Notes: generated from the letters alone by a model not told the origin. A stretch of 11,030 nucleotides of DNA from Lentisphaeria bacterium (GCA_003477185.1 DMTJ01000218.1:1-11030), one strand, 5' to 3'. Counted from the stretch's first letter, positions 1 through 7,326 are shown. Program-made: numbers and translations.

Positions 1-1
1 T

Positions 2-748
2 GTCGTGGTGAAGGCCGAACCGCCGCCGGTTGTTGTGGAGCGCGAGCCACCACCAGTTGTGGTCCCGACCCCGCCCGCTGTCGTTGCCAAGCCGGAGCCG
101 CCGCCAGTGGTGGCCAAGCGCCAGCCGCCCAGAGTAACAGCGCCTGCTGAGGTTGCGCCGGTTGTTGTGAAACCAGTGCTTCCTGTTGAACCGGTGGAGC
201 TGGCAATGATCAGGCCGCCGTCGGGTAAGCCGAGTAAGGCCGTTCCGCCGGTAGCCCCGACGCAGCCAAAGCCCGACGTGACAGAGCCAAAGCCGTCTAA
301 GCCCGCCTTGCCGGATACCGAATGGCCCGAGGCTTTGGACCTGCCACCAGCGCCTACCCAGATCACCGCGGATGCCGTCGAATACGATATGGAGAACGGC
401 ACCGCGATCTTTATCGGCAACGTTCAAGTCATCGACGATCGTATCAGCCTGAAGGCCGATCGCCTGCGGGCGAAGAATAATCCGCAAACCAACGAGTTCC
501 AGCGCATCACCGCCGAGGGCAACGTCACGATCGTGAGTGAGGATCGCGTCGCGACCGGCGATAAGGCGATTTACGACTTGGATGCCGGGACGATCGTCCT
601 GTCCGGCAAGCCAATGATGCGCGAAGGTCCGCATGAGATTGTGCCTGAGGAGGCCATCGTCTACGATCGCCGCCGTGGTGTTTTCTCGACACGCGGACGC
701 ACGAAGATCCGCCTGCGTTCCAGCGGCGGCTTGGATGGCTTGCGTTGA
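2..748 (+). CDS. Proline-rich protein with C-terminal OstA/LptA-like domain (5' end outside window)
   Basis: The reading frame is open to the left edge, so the gene probably begins upstream; a GTG at position 5 is only a possible internal start. The first ~115 visible residues are low-complexity and rich in Pro, Val, Ala and Lys, with near-repeats of the type EPPPVV, resembling the flexible spacers of TonB-like or periplasm-spanning proteins. From about residue 117 to 240 the sequence turns into a beta-rich pattern typical of the OstA/LptA family: ITADAVEYD, then GNVQVIDD, a second ITAEGNVTI turn and VATGDKAIYDLDAGTIVLSG. LptA-type domains form a beta-jellyroll that carries lipopolysaccharide across the periplasm; a lipopolysaccharide role here is inferred from the fold only. 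No catalytic residues are expected. The 115-bp gap to ilvE suggests a separate transcription unit. Confidence is high for the domain and low for the exact function. Confidence 0.75.
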   Translation, partial: VVVKAEPPPVVVEREPPPVVVPTPPAVVAKPEPPPVVAKRQPPRVTAPAEVAPVVVKPVLPVEPVELAMIRPPSGKPSKAVPPVAPTQPKPDVTEPKPSKPALPDTEWPEALDLPPAPTQITADAVEYDMENGTAIFIGNVQVIDDRISLKADRLRAKNNPQTNEFQRITAEGNVTIVSEDRVATGDKAIYDLDAGTIVLSGKPMMREGPHEIVPEEAIVYDRRRGVFSTRGRTKIRLRSSGGLDGLR

Positions 749-863
749 GGGGGCATCGCTACGCTAAGCGTCGGTGTGTGATTTACGCGTTGACCGATAA
801 GCGAGCCGATTTACAGGTTAGGGTTTCTCGCAAGCGCACACATCAGCCGGCTGAACAGAATAC
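749..863 (+). promoter_or_regulatory. Intergenic region before ilvE, weak promoter candidate
   Basis: This gap of 115 bp separates the OstA-like gene from ilvE. A TTGACC hexamer at 790-795 matches the -35 consensus at five of six bases, and TACAGG lies 16 nt further on (812-817), a poor -10. A short imperfect hairpin (CGCT 757-760 with AGCG 767-770) follows the upstream gene but has no T-tract. No convincing Shine-Dalgarno sequence precedes the ilvE ATG. A promoter for the ilvE cluster is expected here from context, but the sequence match is weak. Confidence 0.25.
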
Positions 864-1877
864 ATGACGATCGACTGGAACTCTTTGGGATTTCAATACA
901 TGGCAACGAAGTGCCATGTACGTTATACGTGGCGCGACGGTGCGTGGGACGATGGTGTACTCGAGACTGAGCCATACCTGAAGCTGCACATCGCAGCGAC
1001 CGTCCTGCACTACGGACAAGCTGCGTTCGAGGGGCTCAAGGCCTTCCGCTACCAAGATGGGCAAGTGCGGGTGTTTCGCGGCAGTGAGAACGCGCAGCGC
1101 ATGAACGACTCCGCAGACAGAATTCTGATGGCCAATGTGCCCACAGAACTCTTTCGAGAGGCTGTGAATCGCGCAGTTCGTGAGAATATCGAGTATGTCC
1201 CGCCTTATGGCACTGGCGGTGCGCTGTACATCCGCCCGTTGCTCTTTGGTAGTGGGCCGCAGATCGGCGTGAGCCCTGCTGACGAGTACACGTTTATCGT
1301 ACTGGTGGTCCCGGTTGGGGACTACTACAAGGGCGGGCTAGCACCCGTTACAGCGGTCGTAGATAACCGCTACGATCGAGCCGCACCGCGCGGAGTGGGA
1401 CATGTGAAGGTCGCCGGTAATTACGCAGCAAGTCTGTTGCCTGGGCTGGAAGCGAAGAAGCAGGGCCATCAGATCAATCTGTACCTGGATGCCCGCACAA
1501 ACAGCTTTGTGGACGAATTCGGCACCGCTAACTTTATCGCGATCACGCACGATGGTGGCTATGTTACGCCGGATTCAGAATGCGCCTTGCCGAGCATCAC
1601 GAACCGAACGCTGATGGCTCTGGCCGAGCTTGAAGGCATTCCGGTCGTGAGACGGCCGATTGCGTTTGACGAGATTGCGGACTTCGCAGAAGTCGGTGCT
1701 TGTGGTACCGCCGTGATTATCACGCCGGTGAATCGCATTGTGCGTGGGGACCACGTGACCGAGGTAGGACCCCGGGACGGGTGTGGCCCTGTGTTGCAAA
1801 AACTATATCAACGAGTTCGTGCGATCCAGGTGGGGGATGATCCCGCGCCGGATGGCTGGACCGAGAAGGTGATTTGA
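864..1877 (+). CDS. ilvE: Branched-chain amino acid aminotransferase (class IV, PLP-dependent)
   Basis: The enzyme catalyses the reversible transamination between valine, leucine or isoleucine and 2-oxoglutarate in the cytoplasm, the last step of branched-chain amino acid synthesis. The 337-residue product has the usual length. The N-terminal part (DWNSLGFQY, then TVLHYGQAAFEGLKAFR at about 46-62) is characteristic of the eukaryote-like ilvE_II subgroup. The PLP-binding lysine is most likely K182 in GHVKVAGNY. FVDEFGTANFIAI and LPSITNRTLMAL are the conserved C-terminal cofactor-binding stretches, followed by the EVGACGTAVIITPV segment. The ATG at 864 gives a family-typical N-terminus, although no clear ribosome binding site precedes it. 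It is followed 2 nt later by trxB, which suggests co-transcription. Identification is secure at family level; D-amino-acid or other class IV transaminases are unlikely given the full set of BCAT motifs. Confidence 0.95.
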   Translation: MTIDWNSLGFQYMATKCHVRYTWRDGAWDDGVLETEPYLKLHIAATVLHYGQAAFEGLKAFRYQDGQVRVFRGSENAQRMNDSADRILMANVPTELFREAVNRAVRENIEYVPPYGTGGALYIRPLLFGSGPQIGVSPADEYTFIVLVVPVGDYYKGGLAPVTAVVDNRYDRAAPRGVGHVKVAGNYAASLLPGLEAKKQGHQINLYLDARTNSFVDEFGTANFIAITHDGGYVTPDSECALPSITNRTLMALAELEGIPVVRRPIAFDEIADFAEVGACGTAVIITPVNRIVRGDHVTEVGPRDGCGPVLQKLYQRVRAIQVGDDPAPDGWTEKVI

Positions 1878-1879
1878 AT

Positions 1880-2824
1880 ATGAAGGACAGAATGGAAGAC
1901 CTTGTGATTATCGGGACCGGCCCAGCCGGATATACCGCAGCTGTGTACGCCGCGCGGGCAAACCTTAAACCGCTGATTTTGGCTGGAGAGCTGCCTGGTG
2001 GCCAACTTACGCAGACCACGGATGTCGAGAACTATCCGGGCTTCGAAGAGGGCGTTCTTGGCTATGATTTGATGGCTAAGATGCAGGCGCAGGCTGAGCG
2101 CTTTGGCACACGGCTCGAGTATGACATCGTGGAGTCGGTCACTTTTAAGGATGGTGGGCCGCAGACTCTGCACTTGGCTGGTGGCAAGGAACTTCAGGCC
2201 CGGGCGGTTATTATCTCGACCGGGGCCACCCCACGCCGACTTGGCATTCCTTCTGAGGATGCGCTGGAAACCAAGGGCGTTACCTATTGCGCAGTGTGTG
2301 ACGGGGCCTTTTTTCCAGATGTTCCGCACGTCGTGGTTGGCGGCGGGGACTCGGCCATGGAAGAGGCAGTGTTTTTAACCAAGTTTGCCAGCAAGGTGAC
2401 AATTGTCCACCGTCGCGATGAATTTCGTGCGTCTAAAATCATGGCGGATCGGGCCATAAACCATCCAAAAATCGAGGTAGCCTGGGACAGCGAGGTCGCT
2501 GAAGTGCTTGGTGAAGATGTGGGCAAGGTTACTGGCGTCCGCTTGCGGAATCTCAAGACAGCTGAAACCACAGAGGTGCCATGCGGTGCGGTGTTCGTCG
2601 CGATCGGGCATACGCCGAATACCGCGTTTCTCGGGGGGCAGATTGCCACCGATGACCAAGGCTATGTGCTGCTTGAAGGAACCGGTAGCCGAACGAATGT
2701 GGAAGGGGTGTTCGCCGCGGGAGACTGCGGAGATCACACCTATCGTCAGGCCATCACGGCCGCAGGCATGGGCTGTAAGGCGGCGCTTGATGCCGAGCGC
2801 TGGCTTGAACTACAGGAAGACTGA
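1880..2824 (+). CDS. trxB: Thioredoxin-disulfide reductase
   Basis: This FAD-dependent enzyme uses NADPH to reduce thioredoxin in the cytoplasm. The N-terminal FAD-binding motif GTGPAGYTAAVYAAR, the redox-active pair in YCAVCDG (C137 and C140 counted from this start), the NADPH-binding GGGDSAMEEA, and the C-terminal FAD segment GVFAAGDCGDHTYRQAITAAGMG are all present in family order. The length of 314 residues matches low-molecular-weight TrxB. CAVC instead of the E. coli CATC is a common variant. I chose the ATG at 1880, with AGAAGG at 1864-1869 as ribosome binding site. A TTG at 1874 that overlaps the ilvE stop and an ATG at 1892 preceded by AAGGA are alternatives. The gene sits 2 nt after ilvE and 2 nt before a lipoprotein gene, so the three are probably translated from one mRNA. 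No thioredoxin gene is visible in the window. Confidence 0.95.
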   Translation: MKDRMEDLVIIGTGPAGYTAAVYAARANLKPLILAGELPGGQLTQTTDVENYPGFEEGVLGYDLMAKMQAQAERFGTRLEYDIVESVTFKDGGPQTLHLAGGKELQARAVIISTGATPRRLGIPSEDALETKGVTYCAVCDGAFFPDVPHVVVGGGDSAMEEAVFLTKFASKVTIVHRRDEFRASKIMADRAINHPKIEVAWDSEVAEVLGEDVGKVTGVRLRNLKTAETTEVPCGAVFVAIGHTPNTAFLGGQIATDDQGYVLLEGTGSRTNVEGVFAAGDCGDHTYRQAITAAGMGCKAALDAERWLELQED

Positions 2825-2826
2825 CC

Positions 2827-3585
2827 GTGGGCACCGCGCGCTCGTGGCTGACTTTTCTCGTCGCAGCCCTTGTGCTGGCAGGCTGTGGAAAACTAGATCC
2901 GCGCGAGTTGTTGACTGAGGCGCTCGAAGCGGCGCGTCACGGCGATCGTCAAAGCTGGCTGACGACGCGCGAACTGCTGAAAACCTGCCGCGATGAGCAC
3001 GGCGTCAATGACCCGGACGTAGACGCGTTGTATGTCTACGCGCTATGGCGGACGGACGAGCAGGACCAGGCGATTCAGGTCGGGCGGAAGCTGGCAGACA
3101 GTCATCCCCAGGCCTTTGCGCCGCAGTTCATACTGGGGAAGTTCTACTATGGCGACAAGGACTACCAAAATGCGCTCACCTATTTGCGCCAAGCGCATGC
3201 ACTACAGCCGGAGCACGTAGACTGCCTCTTGCTCTATGCCTCCTGTGCTGGGCTCCTGAACTTGGACAATGCGGGCGATTTGTACGAGGCCTTGGACGCG
3301 CACGAGCAGTATCGGGATACCGGAACGCTGAGTAACGAGCGCGCCGTCTGGCACGCCGGGCGAGGGGACACGCGTGGGGCATTTTCCCACGTCGCCAAGG
3401 CACTGGATCTGAGCGATCACCACCCGCTCATCTGGCTGAATAAAGCAAGAATTGCAGATTTCTACGCGAACAAACCCAGTCTGGCCCGCAAGTTCTATCG
3501 GCAGTTTCTGCTGGAAGCAGGAGAGCGCTACAAGCCGCAGCGCGAGCACGCAGTCGGGCGGATGAGGGCGTTGAAAAGCCTCTAG
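2827..3585 (+). CDS. TPR-repeat lipoprotein
   Basis: The product starts with a short positively charged stretch, a hydrophobic core and the lipobox LAGC, with the acylated cysteine at residue 20; this predicts a lipoprotein anchored outside the cytoplasmic membrane. The mature part is mostly helical and contains tetratricopeptide-like units, at about residues 61-91 (DALYVYALWRTDEQDQAIQ), most clearly 99-132 (ILGKFYYGDKDYQNALTYLR and on to ALQPEH), and again around 199-231 (WLNKARIADFYANKPSLARK). TPR domains usually mediate protein-protein contacts; the partner is unknown. The start is GTG, with AGGA at 2814-2817 at good spacing and only 2 nt after the trxB stop, so expression is probably coupled to ilvE-trxB. 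I do not recognise a specific family. It may be a cell-envelope assembly factor, but this is only a guess from the architecture. Confidence 0.8.
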   Translation: MGTARSWLTFLVAALVLAGCGKLDPRELLTEALEAARHGDRQSWLTTRELLKTCRDEHGVNDPDVDALYVYALWRTDEQDQAIQVGRKLADSHPQAFAPQFILGKFYYGDKDYQNALTYLRQAHALQPEHVDCLLLYASCAGLLNLDNAGDLYEALDAHEQYRDTGTLSNERAVWHAGRGDTRGAFSHVAKALDLSDHHPLIWLNKARIADFYANKPSLARKFYRQFLLEAGERYKPQREHAVGRMRALKSL

Positions 3586-3603
3586 CCAGTCGGTCTCACA
3601 GAC

Positions 3604-3620
3604 GTTGCGGACTCCGCAGC
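3604..3620 (+). terminator. Candidate intrinsic terminator after the ilvE-trxB-TPR cluster
   Basis: Nineteen bases after the TPR gene stop, a compact hairpin can form: 3604-3610 pairs with 3614-3620 (seven pairs including one G-U) around an ACT loop; its core is TGCGGA-C-TCCGCA. It is followed by a pyrimidine-rich but interrupted stretch (TCTCTATCAATTTCT, 3621-3635). The stem is good and the T-tract imperfect, so termination is likely but not certain. The AT-rich bases at 3625-3655 may also carry the icd promoter, for which I see no clear hexamer pair. Confidence 0.45.
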
Positions 3621-3672
3621 TCTCTATCAATTTCTAGATCTTCTAATAAAACAGAAACGTATCGGAGACACC

Positions 3673-5901
3673 ATGTCCGACAATACACCGACCATCATTT
3701 ACACGAAGACTGACGAAGCGCCAGCTTTGGCGACCTATTCATTTTTGCCGATTATTCGGACCTTTGTCAGCGGCTCAAATATCGACGTGCAGCTGCGGGA
3801 TATCTCATTGGCCGGTCGGATTTTGTCAACCTTTCCAGATTGCCTGACACCAGAGCAGCGCCGAAGCGATTCTCTCAGCGAGCTGGGAGAATTGGCCAAG
3901 ACGCCCGGGGCAAATATTATCAAACTGCCAAATATCAGCGCTTCGATTCCGCAGCTAAAGGCTGCGATTGAGGAGCTACAGGCTTTGGGCTTTGGGGTTC
4001 CCGACTATCCGGAAGATGCGGAGTCCGCAGCTGGGCAGAGGACCAAAGCGCGCTATGCGAAGGTGCTCGGCAGTGCGGTGAACCCGGTCTTGCGTGAAGG
4101 AAATTCCGATCGTCGGGTCGCTGCTCCGGTGAAGGAATACGCAAGGAAGAATCCACATTCGATGGGAGCCTGGTCTGCGGATTCGAAGTCCCACGTGGCC
4201 CATATGTCGGCCAATGACTTCTTCGGCAGTGAGCAATCGCACGTGATGGCGGAAGCCGGGACTGTGCGGATCGAGCTGGTCACCGCTGCTGGCACGACCG
4301 TGCTGAGGGATGGGCTGTCGCTGCAGGCTGGTGAAGTGATCGATGCATCGGCTATGAGCTGCCAGGCGCTGCAGGCGTTCCTAGCAGAGCAGATTGAGGA
4401 CGCGAAGGCCGAGGACGTGCTGCTGTCGTTGCATTTGAAGGCGACGATGATGAAGGTATCGGACCCGATCATCTTCGGACATGCGGTGCGCGTGTTCTAC
4501 GCAGATGTGTTTAAGAAGCATGCCGCAACGTTCGATGCCCTGGGCGTAGACCCGAACAACGGGATCGGCGACGCCTACGCCAAGATTCAACAGTTGCCGG
4601 CCGTTGAGCGCGAGGAAATCGAAGCCGACCTGTCGGCGACCTACGCGTCGCGCCCACGGCTGGCGATGGTGGACTCCGATCGGGGCATCACCAATCTGCA
4701 TGTGCCAAGCGACGTGATTATCGACGCATCCATGCCTGCCGCGCTCCGGACCTCTGGCAAGATGTGGGGGCCGGATGGCAAGCTGCAGGATACCAAGGCG
4801 ATCATCCCAGATCGTTGCTACGCAGGCGTGTATCAGGAAGTGATCAGCTACTGCAAGGTGCACGGCGCGTTTGACGTGACCACCATGGGGAACGTCGCGA
4901 ATGTTGGCCTGATGGCGCAGAAGGCGGAAGAATACGGCTCCCATGATAAGACATTTGAAATCGCTGCCGCCGGGACGGTGCGGGTCGTGGACGCGGCGGG
5001 CGCGGTCTTGATGCAGCACGTAGTCGGGCAGGGCGACATCTGGCGGATGTGCCAGACCAAGGATGCCCCGATTCGCGATTGGGTTCGGCTCGCTGTCTCA
5101 CGGGCGCGGGCCACGGGGGCTCCAGCTCTCTTCTGGCTCAACGCAGAGCGGGCGCATGATGCCAGCCTGATCGCTAAGGTCGAAGCCTACCTTCCAGATC
5201 ATGACACGAGCGGCCTGGATATTCGCATTCTGCCCCCAGTTGAGGCCACCCGAGTAAGCTGCGAGCGAGCAACCGCCGGGCAAGATACCATCTCGGTGAC
5301 CGGAAACGTTCTGCGTGATTACTTGACGGACTTGTTCCCGATTCTGGAACTCGGTACCAGCGCTAAGATGCTGTCGATCGTTCCATTGCTGGCTGGCGGT
5401 GGCTTGTTTGAGACCGGAGCCGGTGGTTCCGCACCGAAGCACGTCCAGCAGTTCGTCAAGGAAGGGCACTTGCGTTGGGACTCGCTCGGCGAGTTTCTGG
5501 CGCTGGCGGTTTCCTTGGAGGACCTGGCAGAGAAGGCAAAGTTGCCGGCAGCGCAGGTGCTTGCGGATGGTCTTAATACGGCTGTGGGTAGGTATCTTGA
5601 TGAGAATCGCTCCCCGTCGCGTAAGGTGAATGAGCTCGACAATCGCGGAAGCCAGTTCTACGTCGCTCTGTATTGGGCGCAGGCACTGGCTGCTCAGTCT
5701 AAGAGTGCGGACCTTCGCGCTCGCTTCTCGGGGCTGGCAAAGACGTTGGCCGCGCAAGAGAGCACAATTGTCGCCGAGCTGAATGCAGCGCAAGGCAGCC
5801 CGGTAGACATCGGTGGCTACTTCGAGCCGGATGCCGCCAAGGCTGAGGCTGCCATGCGTCCGAGCCAAACGTTCAACGACGCGCTATCAGCTATCGGCTG
5901 A
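3673..5901 (+). CDS. icd: Isocitrate dehydrogenase, NADP-dependent, monomeric type
   Basis: The enzyme oxidatively decarboxylates isocitrate to 2-oxoglutarate with NADP in the cytoplasm, supplying the TCA cycle and NADPH. The 742-residue length and sequence match the monomeric ~80 kDa class, not the dimeric ~45 kDa class. Residues equivalent, from memory, to those of the Azotobacter vinelandii enzyme are all present: S134, N137, R141 and R147 in [17 protein letters not shown]256 in [14 protein letters not shown]351 in IIDASMP; Y421 in EEYGSHD; and R548, D549 and D553 in LRDYLTD (metal and substrate binding). The cofactor-binding [19 protein letters not shown] is intact. GGAGA at 3664-3668 serves as ribosome binding site before the ATG. 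The gene appears to be monocistronic, with a hairpin on either side. Its 2-oxoglutarate product is the amino acceptor used by IlvE just upstream, though the gap and hairpin argue for separate transcription. Confidence 0.97.
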   Translation: MSDNTPTIIYTKTDEAPALATYSFLPIIRTFVSGSNIDVQLRDISLAGRILSTFPDCLTPEQRRSDSLSELGELAKTPGANIIKLPNISASIPQLKAAIEELQALGFGVPDYPEDAESAAGQRTKARYAKVLGSAVNPVLREGNSDRRVAAPVKEYARKNPHSMGAWSADSKSHVAHMSANDFFGSEQSHVMAEAGTVRIELVTAAGTTVLRDGLSLQAGEVIDASAMSCQALQAFLAEQIEDAKAEDVLLSLHLKATMMKVSDPIIFGHAVRVFYADVFKKHAATFDALGVDPNNGIGDAYAKIQQLPAVEREEIEADLSATYASRPRLAMVDSDRGITNLHVPSDVIIDASMPAALRTSGKMWGPDGKLQDTKAIIPDRCYAGVYQEVISYCKVHGAFDVTTMGNVANVGLMAQKAEEYGSHDKTFEIAAAGTVRVVDAAGAVLMQHVVGQGDIWRMCQTKDAPIRDWVRLAVSRARATGAPALFWLNAERAHDASLIAKVEAYLPDHDTSGLDIRILPPVEATRVSCERATAGQDTISVTGNVLRDYLTDLFPILELGTSAKMLSIVPLLAGGGLFETGAGGSAPKHVQQFVKEGHLRWDSLGEFLALAVSLEDLAEKAKLPAAQVLADGLNTAVGRYLDENRSPSRKVNELDNRGSQFYVALYWAQALAAQSKSADLRARFSGLAKTLAAQESTIVAELNAAQGSPVDIGGYFEPDAAKAEAAMRPSQTFNDALSAIG

Positions 5902-5914
5902 GAATGCGGGGGGC

Positions 5915-5944
5915 AATAGCAGGGTCTCGGATTGGGCTGCTATT
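5915..5944 (+). terminator. Weak terminator candidate after icd
   Basis: AATAGCAG at 5915-5922 is perfectly complementary to CTGCTATT at 5937-5944, giving an eight-pair stem with a 14-nt loop that begins 13 nt after the icd stop codon. The stem is AT-rich, the loop is long and the tail (TCTTCGCG) is only slightly T-rich, so the element may instead stabilise the mRNA end. Confidence 0.3.
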
Positions 5945-6018
5945 TCTTCGCGAAACAATAGCGGTCACTACGCACCTGCTGCGCTCAGCTTTTCTCATCT
6001 AAAAATGGCTTTGGTGAG

Positions 6019-6047
6019 TTATCACATTTGCAGCCAAGCGTTATAGT
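6019..6047 (+). promoter_or_regulatory. Putative sigma70-type promoter of the sugar ABC transporter operon
   Basis: TTATCA (6019-6024) and TATAGT (6042-6047) are separated by 17 bp and match the -35 and -10 consensus at four and five of six bases. Transcription would begin near 6053-6055, leaving a leader of about 250 nt before the first gene. An imperfect dyad GTGA-GTTA-TCAC (6014-6025) overlaps the -35 element and could be a regulator site. The placement directly upstream of the palindrome at 6068-6083 supports a regulated promoter. It is predicted by eye only. Confidence 0.45.
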
Positions 6048-6067
6048 GGCGTCGTTGGGAGCGGCTG

Positions 6068-6083
6068 GGTAAACATGTTTACC
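6068..6083. promoter_or_regulatory. Perfect 16-bp palindrome, probable repressor operator
   Basis: GGTAAACATGTTTACC is a perfect inverted repeat with no spacer. It lies about 14 to 30 bp downstream of the predicted transcription start, a position from which a bound dimeric repressor could block initiation or elongation. Sugar-uptake operons are often controlled by LacI-family proteins whose operators have two half-sites such as TGTAAACG around a central CG; this one has CATG at the centre, so the family cannot be named with certainty. No regulator gene is encoded in the window. Confidence 0.6.
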
Positions 6084-6093
6084 TGATTCGGGG

Positions 6094-6130
6094 TGGAAGT
6101 CGTTAGCTGGGGGGCTTCCAGCATCTTTTT
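6094..6130 (+). promoter_or_regulatory. Overlapping alternative hairpins with T-tract in the leader (attenuator-like)
   Basis: GCTGG at 6106-6110 pairs with CCAGC at 6118-6122 and is followed by ATCTTTTT (6123-6130), the shape of a small intrinsic terminator. TGGAAG at 6094-6099 can instead pair with CTTCCA at 6115-6120, which uses part of the downstream arm of the first hairpin. The two structures exclude each other, as in terminator/antiterminator pairs. The stems are only five and six pairs long, so this may be chance. Confidence 0.3.
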
Positions 6131-6183
6131 CAAGGAATTCATGCAGACAAAGCGTTTCAGGAAATCACAAGAACAGAAGCTGA

Positions 6184-6220
6184 GGGGTAGTCGAGGCCAA
6201 GGATCTCAGGCTCGTGCCCC
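6184..6220 (+). other. Leader stem-loop
   Basis: GGGGTA (6184-6189) pairs with TGCCCC (6215-6220, one G-U), CGAG (6192-6195) with CTCG (6211-6214), and CC (6197-6198) with GG (6209-6210), closing a 10-nt loop. Together this gives 12 pairs with two small bulges, a fairly stable RNA structure about 80 nt upstream of the first transporter gene. No known riboswitch consensus was recognised. Confidence 0.4.
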
Positions 6221-6302
6221 AGAACAAAAGGGAGCAAGGCCGCCGCCATCGACGCGCTGGGGGAGGAGATCGAATCACATGTTACAAATCAGGAGTAGAT
6301 TC

Positions 6303-7319
6303 ATGAAAACCACGTCCATCAATTCACTGTTGGCCTTGCTGGTGCTTAGCGCACTACTGGTCGTAAGCTGTAGCAAACCCGCCGCCGAGAATGCTGAGGG
6401 TGCTGCCCCAGCAGAAAAAGAAGGCGCACTGCGCATTGCCGTGATCCCCAAGGGAACGACACATCCATTTTGGAAGAGCGTCGAGGCTGGCGCCCTAAAC
6501 GCTGGCAAAGAGAACGGCATTGAGATTATCTGGAAGGGCGGGTTGGTCGAATCTGACCGCAGTCAGCAGGTCCAGATCATCAAACAGTTTGTGACACAGA
6601 AGGTCGACGGCATTGTCCTCGCACCGCTTGACTCAAAGGCTCCCGGTATCATTCGTGCGGTGCAAGACGCCAACGCTGCCGGTATTCCTGTGGTCATCAT
6701 GGATTCGGCGCTCGAAGCCCAAGCGGGAAAGGACTTCATCACCTTTGCTGCGACCAGCAATAAAGAAGCGGGAAAGCGTGGTGGCGAGACCTTGGCCAAG
6801 CTGCTGGACGGCAAGGGCAAGGTGGTTATCCTGCGCTACATCGAAGGCTCGGCCAGTACCGAGAACCGCGAAGCCGGTTGCATCGAAGCACTTAAGGAGC
6901 ACCCGGGTATTGAGGTCATCGCCGATCCCTATGCTGCGGGTACGGGTACCATTGCCGATGCCAAAAACCGCGCTATCAGCATGATCGACAAGCTCAAGGA
7001 GGCAGACGGCGTCTTCGCCTCCAACGACCCCGTGACTGTCGGCTTGCTCGGTGCCTTGAAGGCAAAAGGGCTCGTTGGCAAGGTCAAATTCGTCGGCTTC
7101 GACGCCTCACGCCCCACCGTGGCAGCACTGAGAAGCGGCGAAATCCAGGCGTTGGTCGCCCAGAATCCCTTCAATATGGGCTTTCAGTCTGTCGCTGCCC
7201 TCGCCAAGCACCTGAGTGGCGAAACTGTGCCACAGCGCATCGATACCGGTGCGGGAATCCTGACAACGGACAACCTCGAGACGGCGGAAAGCAAGAAGCT
7301 TCTCAAACAGGCGGAGTAA
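6303..7319 (+). CDS. Sugar ABC transporter substrate-binding lipoprotein (RbsB-like, Peripla_BP_4)
   Basis: The product is the periplasmic substrate-capturing subunit of the ABC importer encoded by the next two genes. From the ATG at 6303 the 338 residues begin with a lipoprotein signal peptide (MKTTS, hydrophobic core, VVSC with the acylated cysteine at residue 23) and a short Ala/Glu-rich linker. The two-lobed type I binding fold starts at LRIAVIPKGTTHPFWKSV and includes VDGIVLAPLDS, IPVVIMDSAL, GKVVILRYIEGSAST, GVFASNDPVTVG, KFVGFDAS and VAQNPFNMG, the classic order of ribose/galactose-type proteins. AGGAG at 6291-6295 gives ideal spacing to this start. In-frame ATGs at 6279 (after GGGAGGAG) and 6141 (after AAGGA) are alternatives; only short extensions are compatible with a normal signal peptide. 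The actual sugar, or other ligand such as autoinducer-2, cannot be read from the sequence. Confidence 0.9.
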   Translation: MKTTSINSLLALLVLSALLVVSCSKPAAENAEGAAPAEKEGALRIAVIPKGTTHPFWKSVEAGALNAGKENGIEIIWKGGLVESDRSQQVQIIKQFVTQKVDGIVLAPLDSKAPGIIRAVQDANAAGIPVVIMDSALEAQAGKDFITFAATSNKEAGKRGGETLAKLLDGKGKVVILRYIEGSASTENREAGCIEALKEHPGIEVIADPYAAGTGTIADAKNRAISMIDKLKEADGVFASNDPVTVGLLGALKAKGLVGKVKFVGFDASRPTVAALRSGEIQALVAQNPFNMGFQSVAALAKHLSGETVPQRIDTGAGILTTDNLETAESKKLLKQAE

Positions 7320-7326
7320 CCACACC

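Larger units (their letters stand above)
5902..6302 (+). other. 401-bp non-coding control region between icd and the sugar transporter
   Basis: This gap carries, in order, a weak hairpin after icd, a promoter-like hexamer pair, a perfect 16-bp palindrome, two overlapping short hairpins with a T-tract, a larger stem-loop and the ribosome binding site of the transporter operon; each is listed separately. The frame of the binding-protein gene happens to stay open from 6093, but the translated extension is basic and low in hydrophobicity and would bury the signal peptide, so I treat the stretch as untranslated leader. I see no tRNA and no separate small gene that I can support. Confidence 0.6.

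Noticed and set aside
3605..3633. TTGCGG as a -35 element for icd
   Set aside because: The hexamer is part of the terminator-like hairpin stem, and no acceptable -10 element lies 16-18 bp downstream.
5098..5868. 256-codon open frame on the minus strand, opposite icd
   Set aside because: It is fully antisense to the conserved C-terminal part of isocitrate dehydrogenase and has no motif or ribosome binding site of its own.
6014..6025. CRP-like site GTGA-GTTA-TCAC
   Set aside because: The half-sites resemble a CRP site, but the spacer is 4 bp rather than 6 bp, so it is noted only as an imperfect dyad overlapping the -35 element.
6093..6302. N-terminal extension of the binding protein from 6093
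   Set aside because: It would place about 70 basic, low-complexity residues before a normal lipoprotein signal peptide and would translate through the leader hairpins. The start at 6303 has a well-spaced ribosome binding site.
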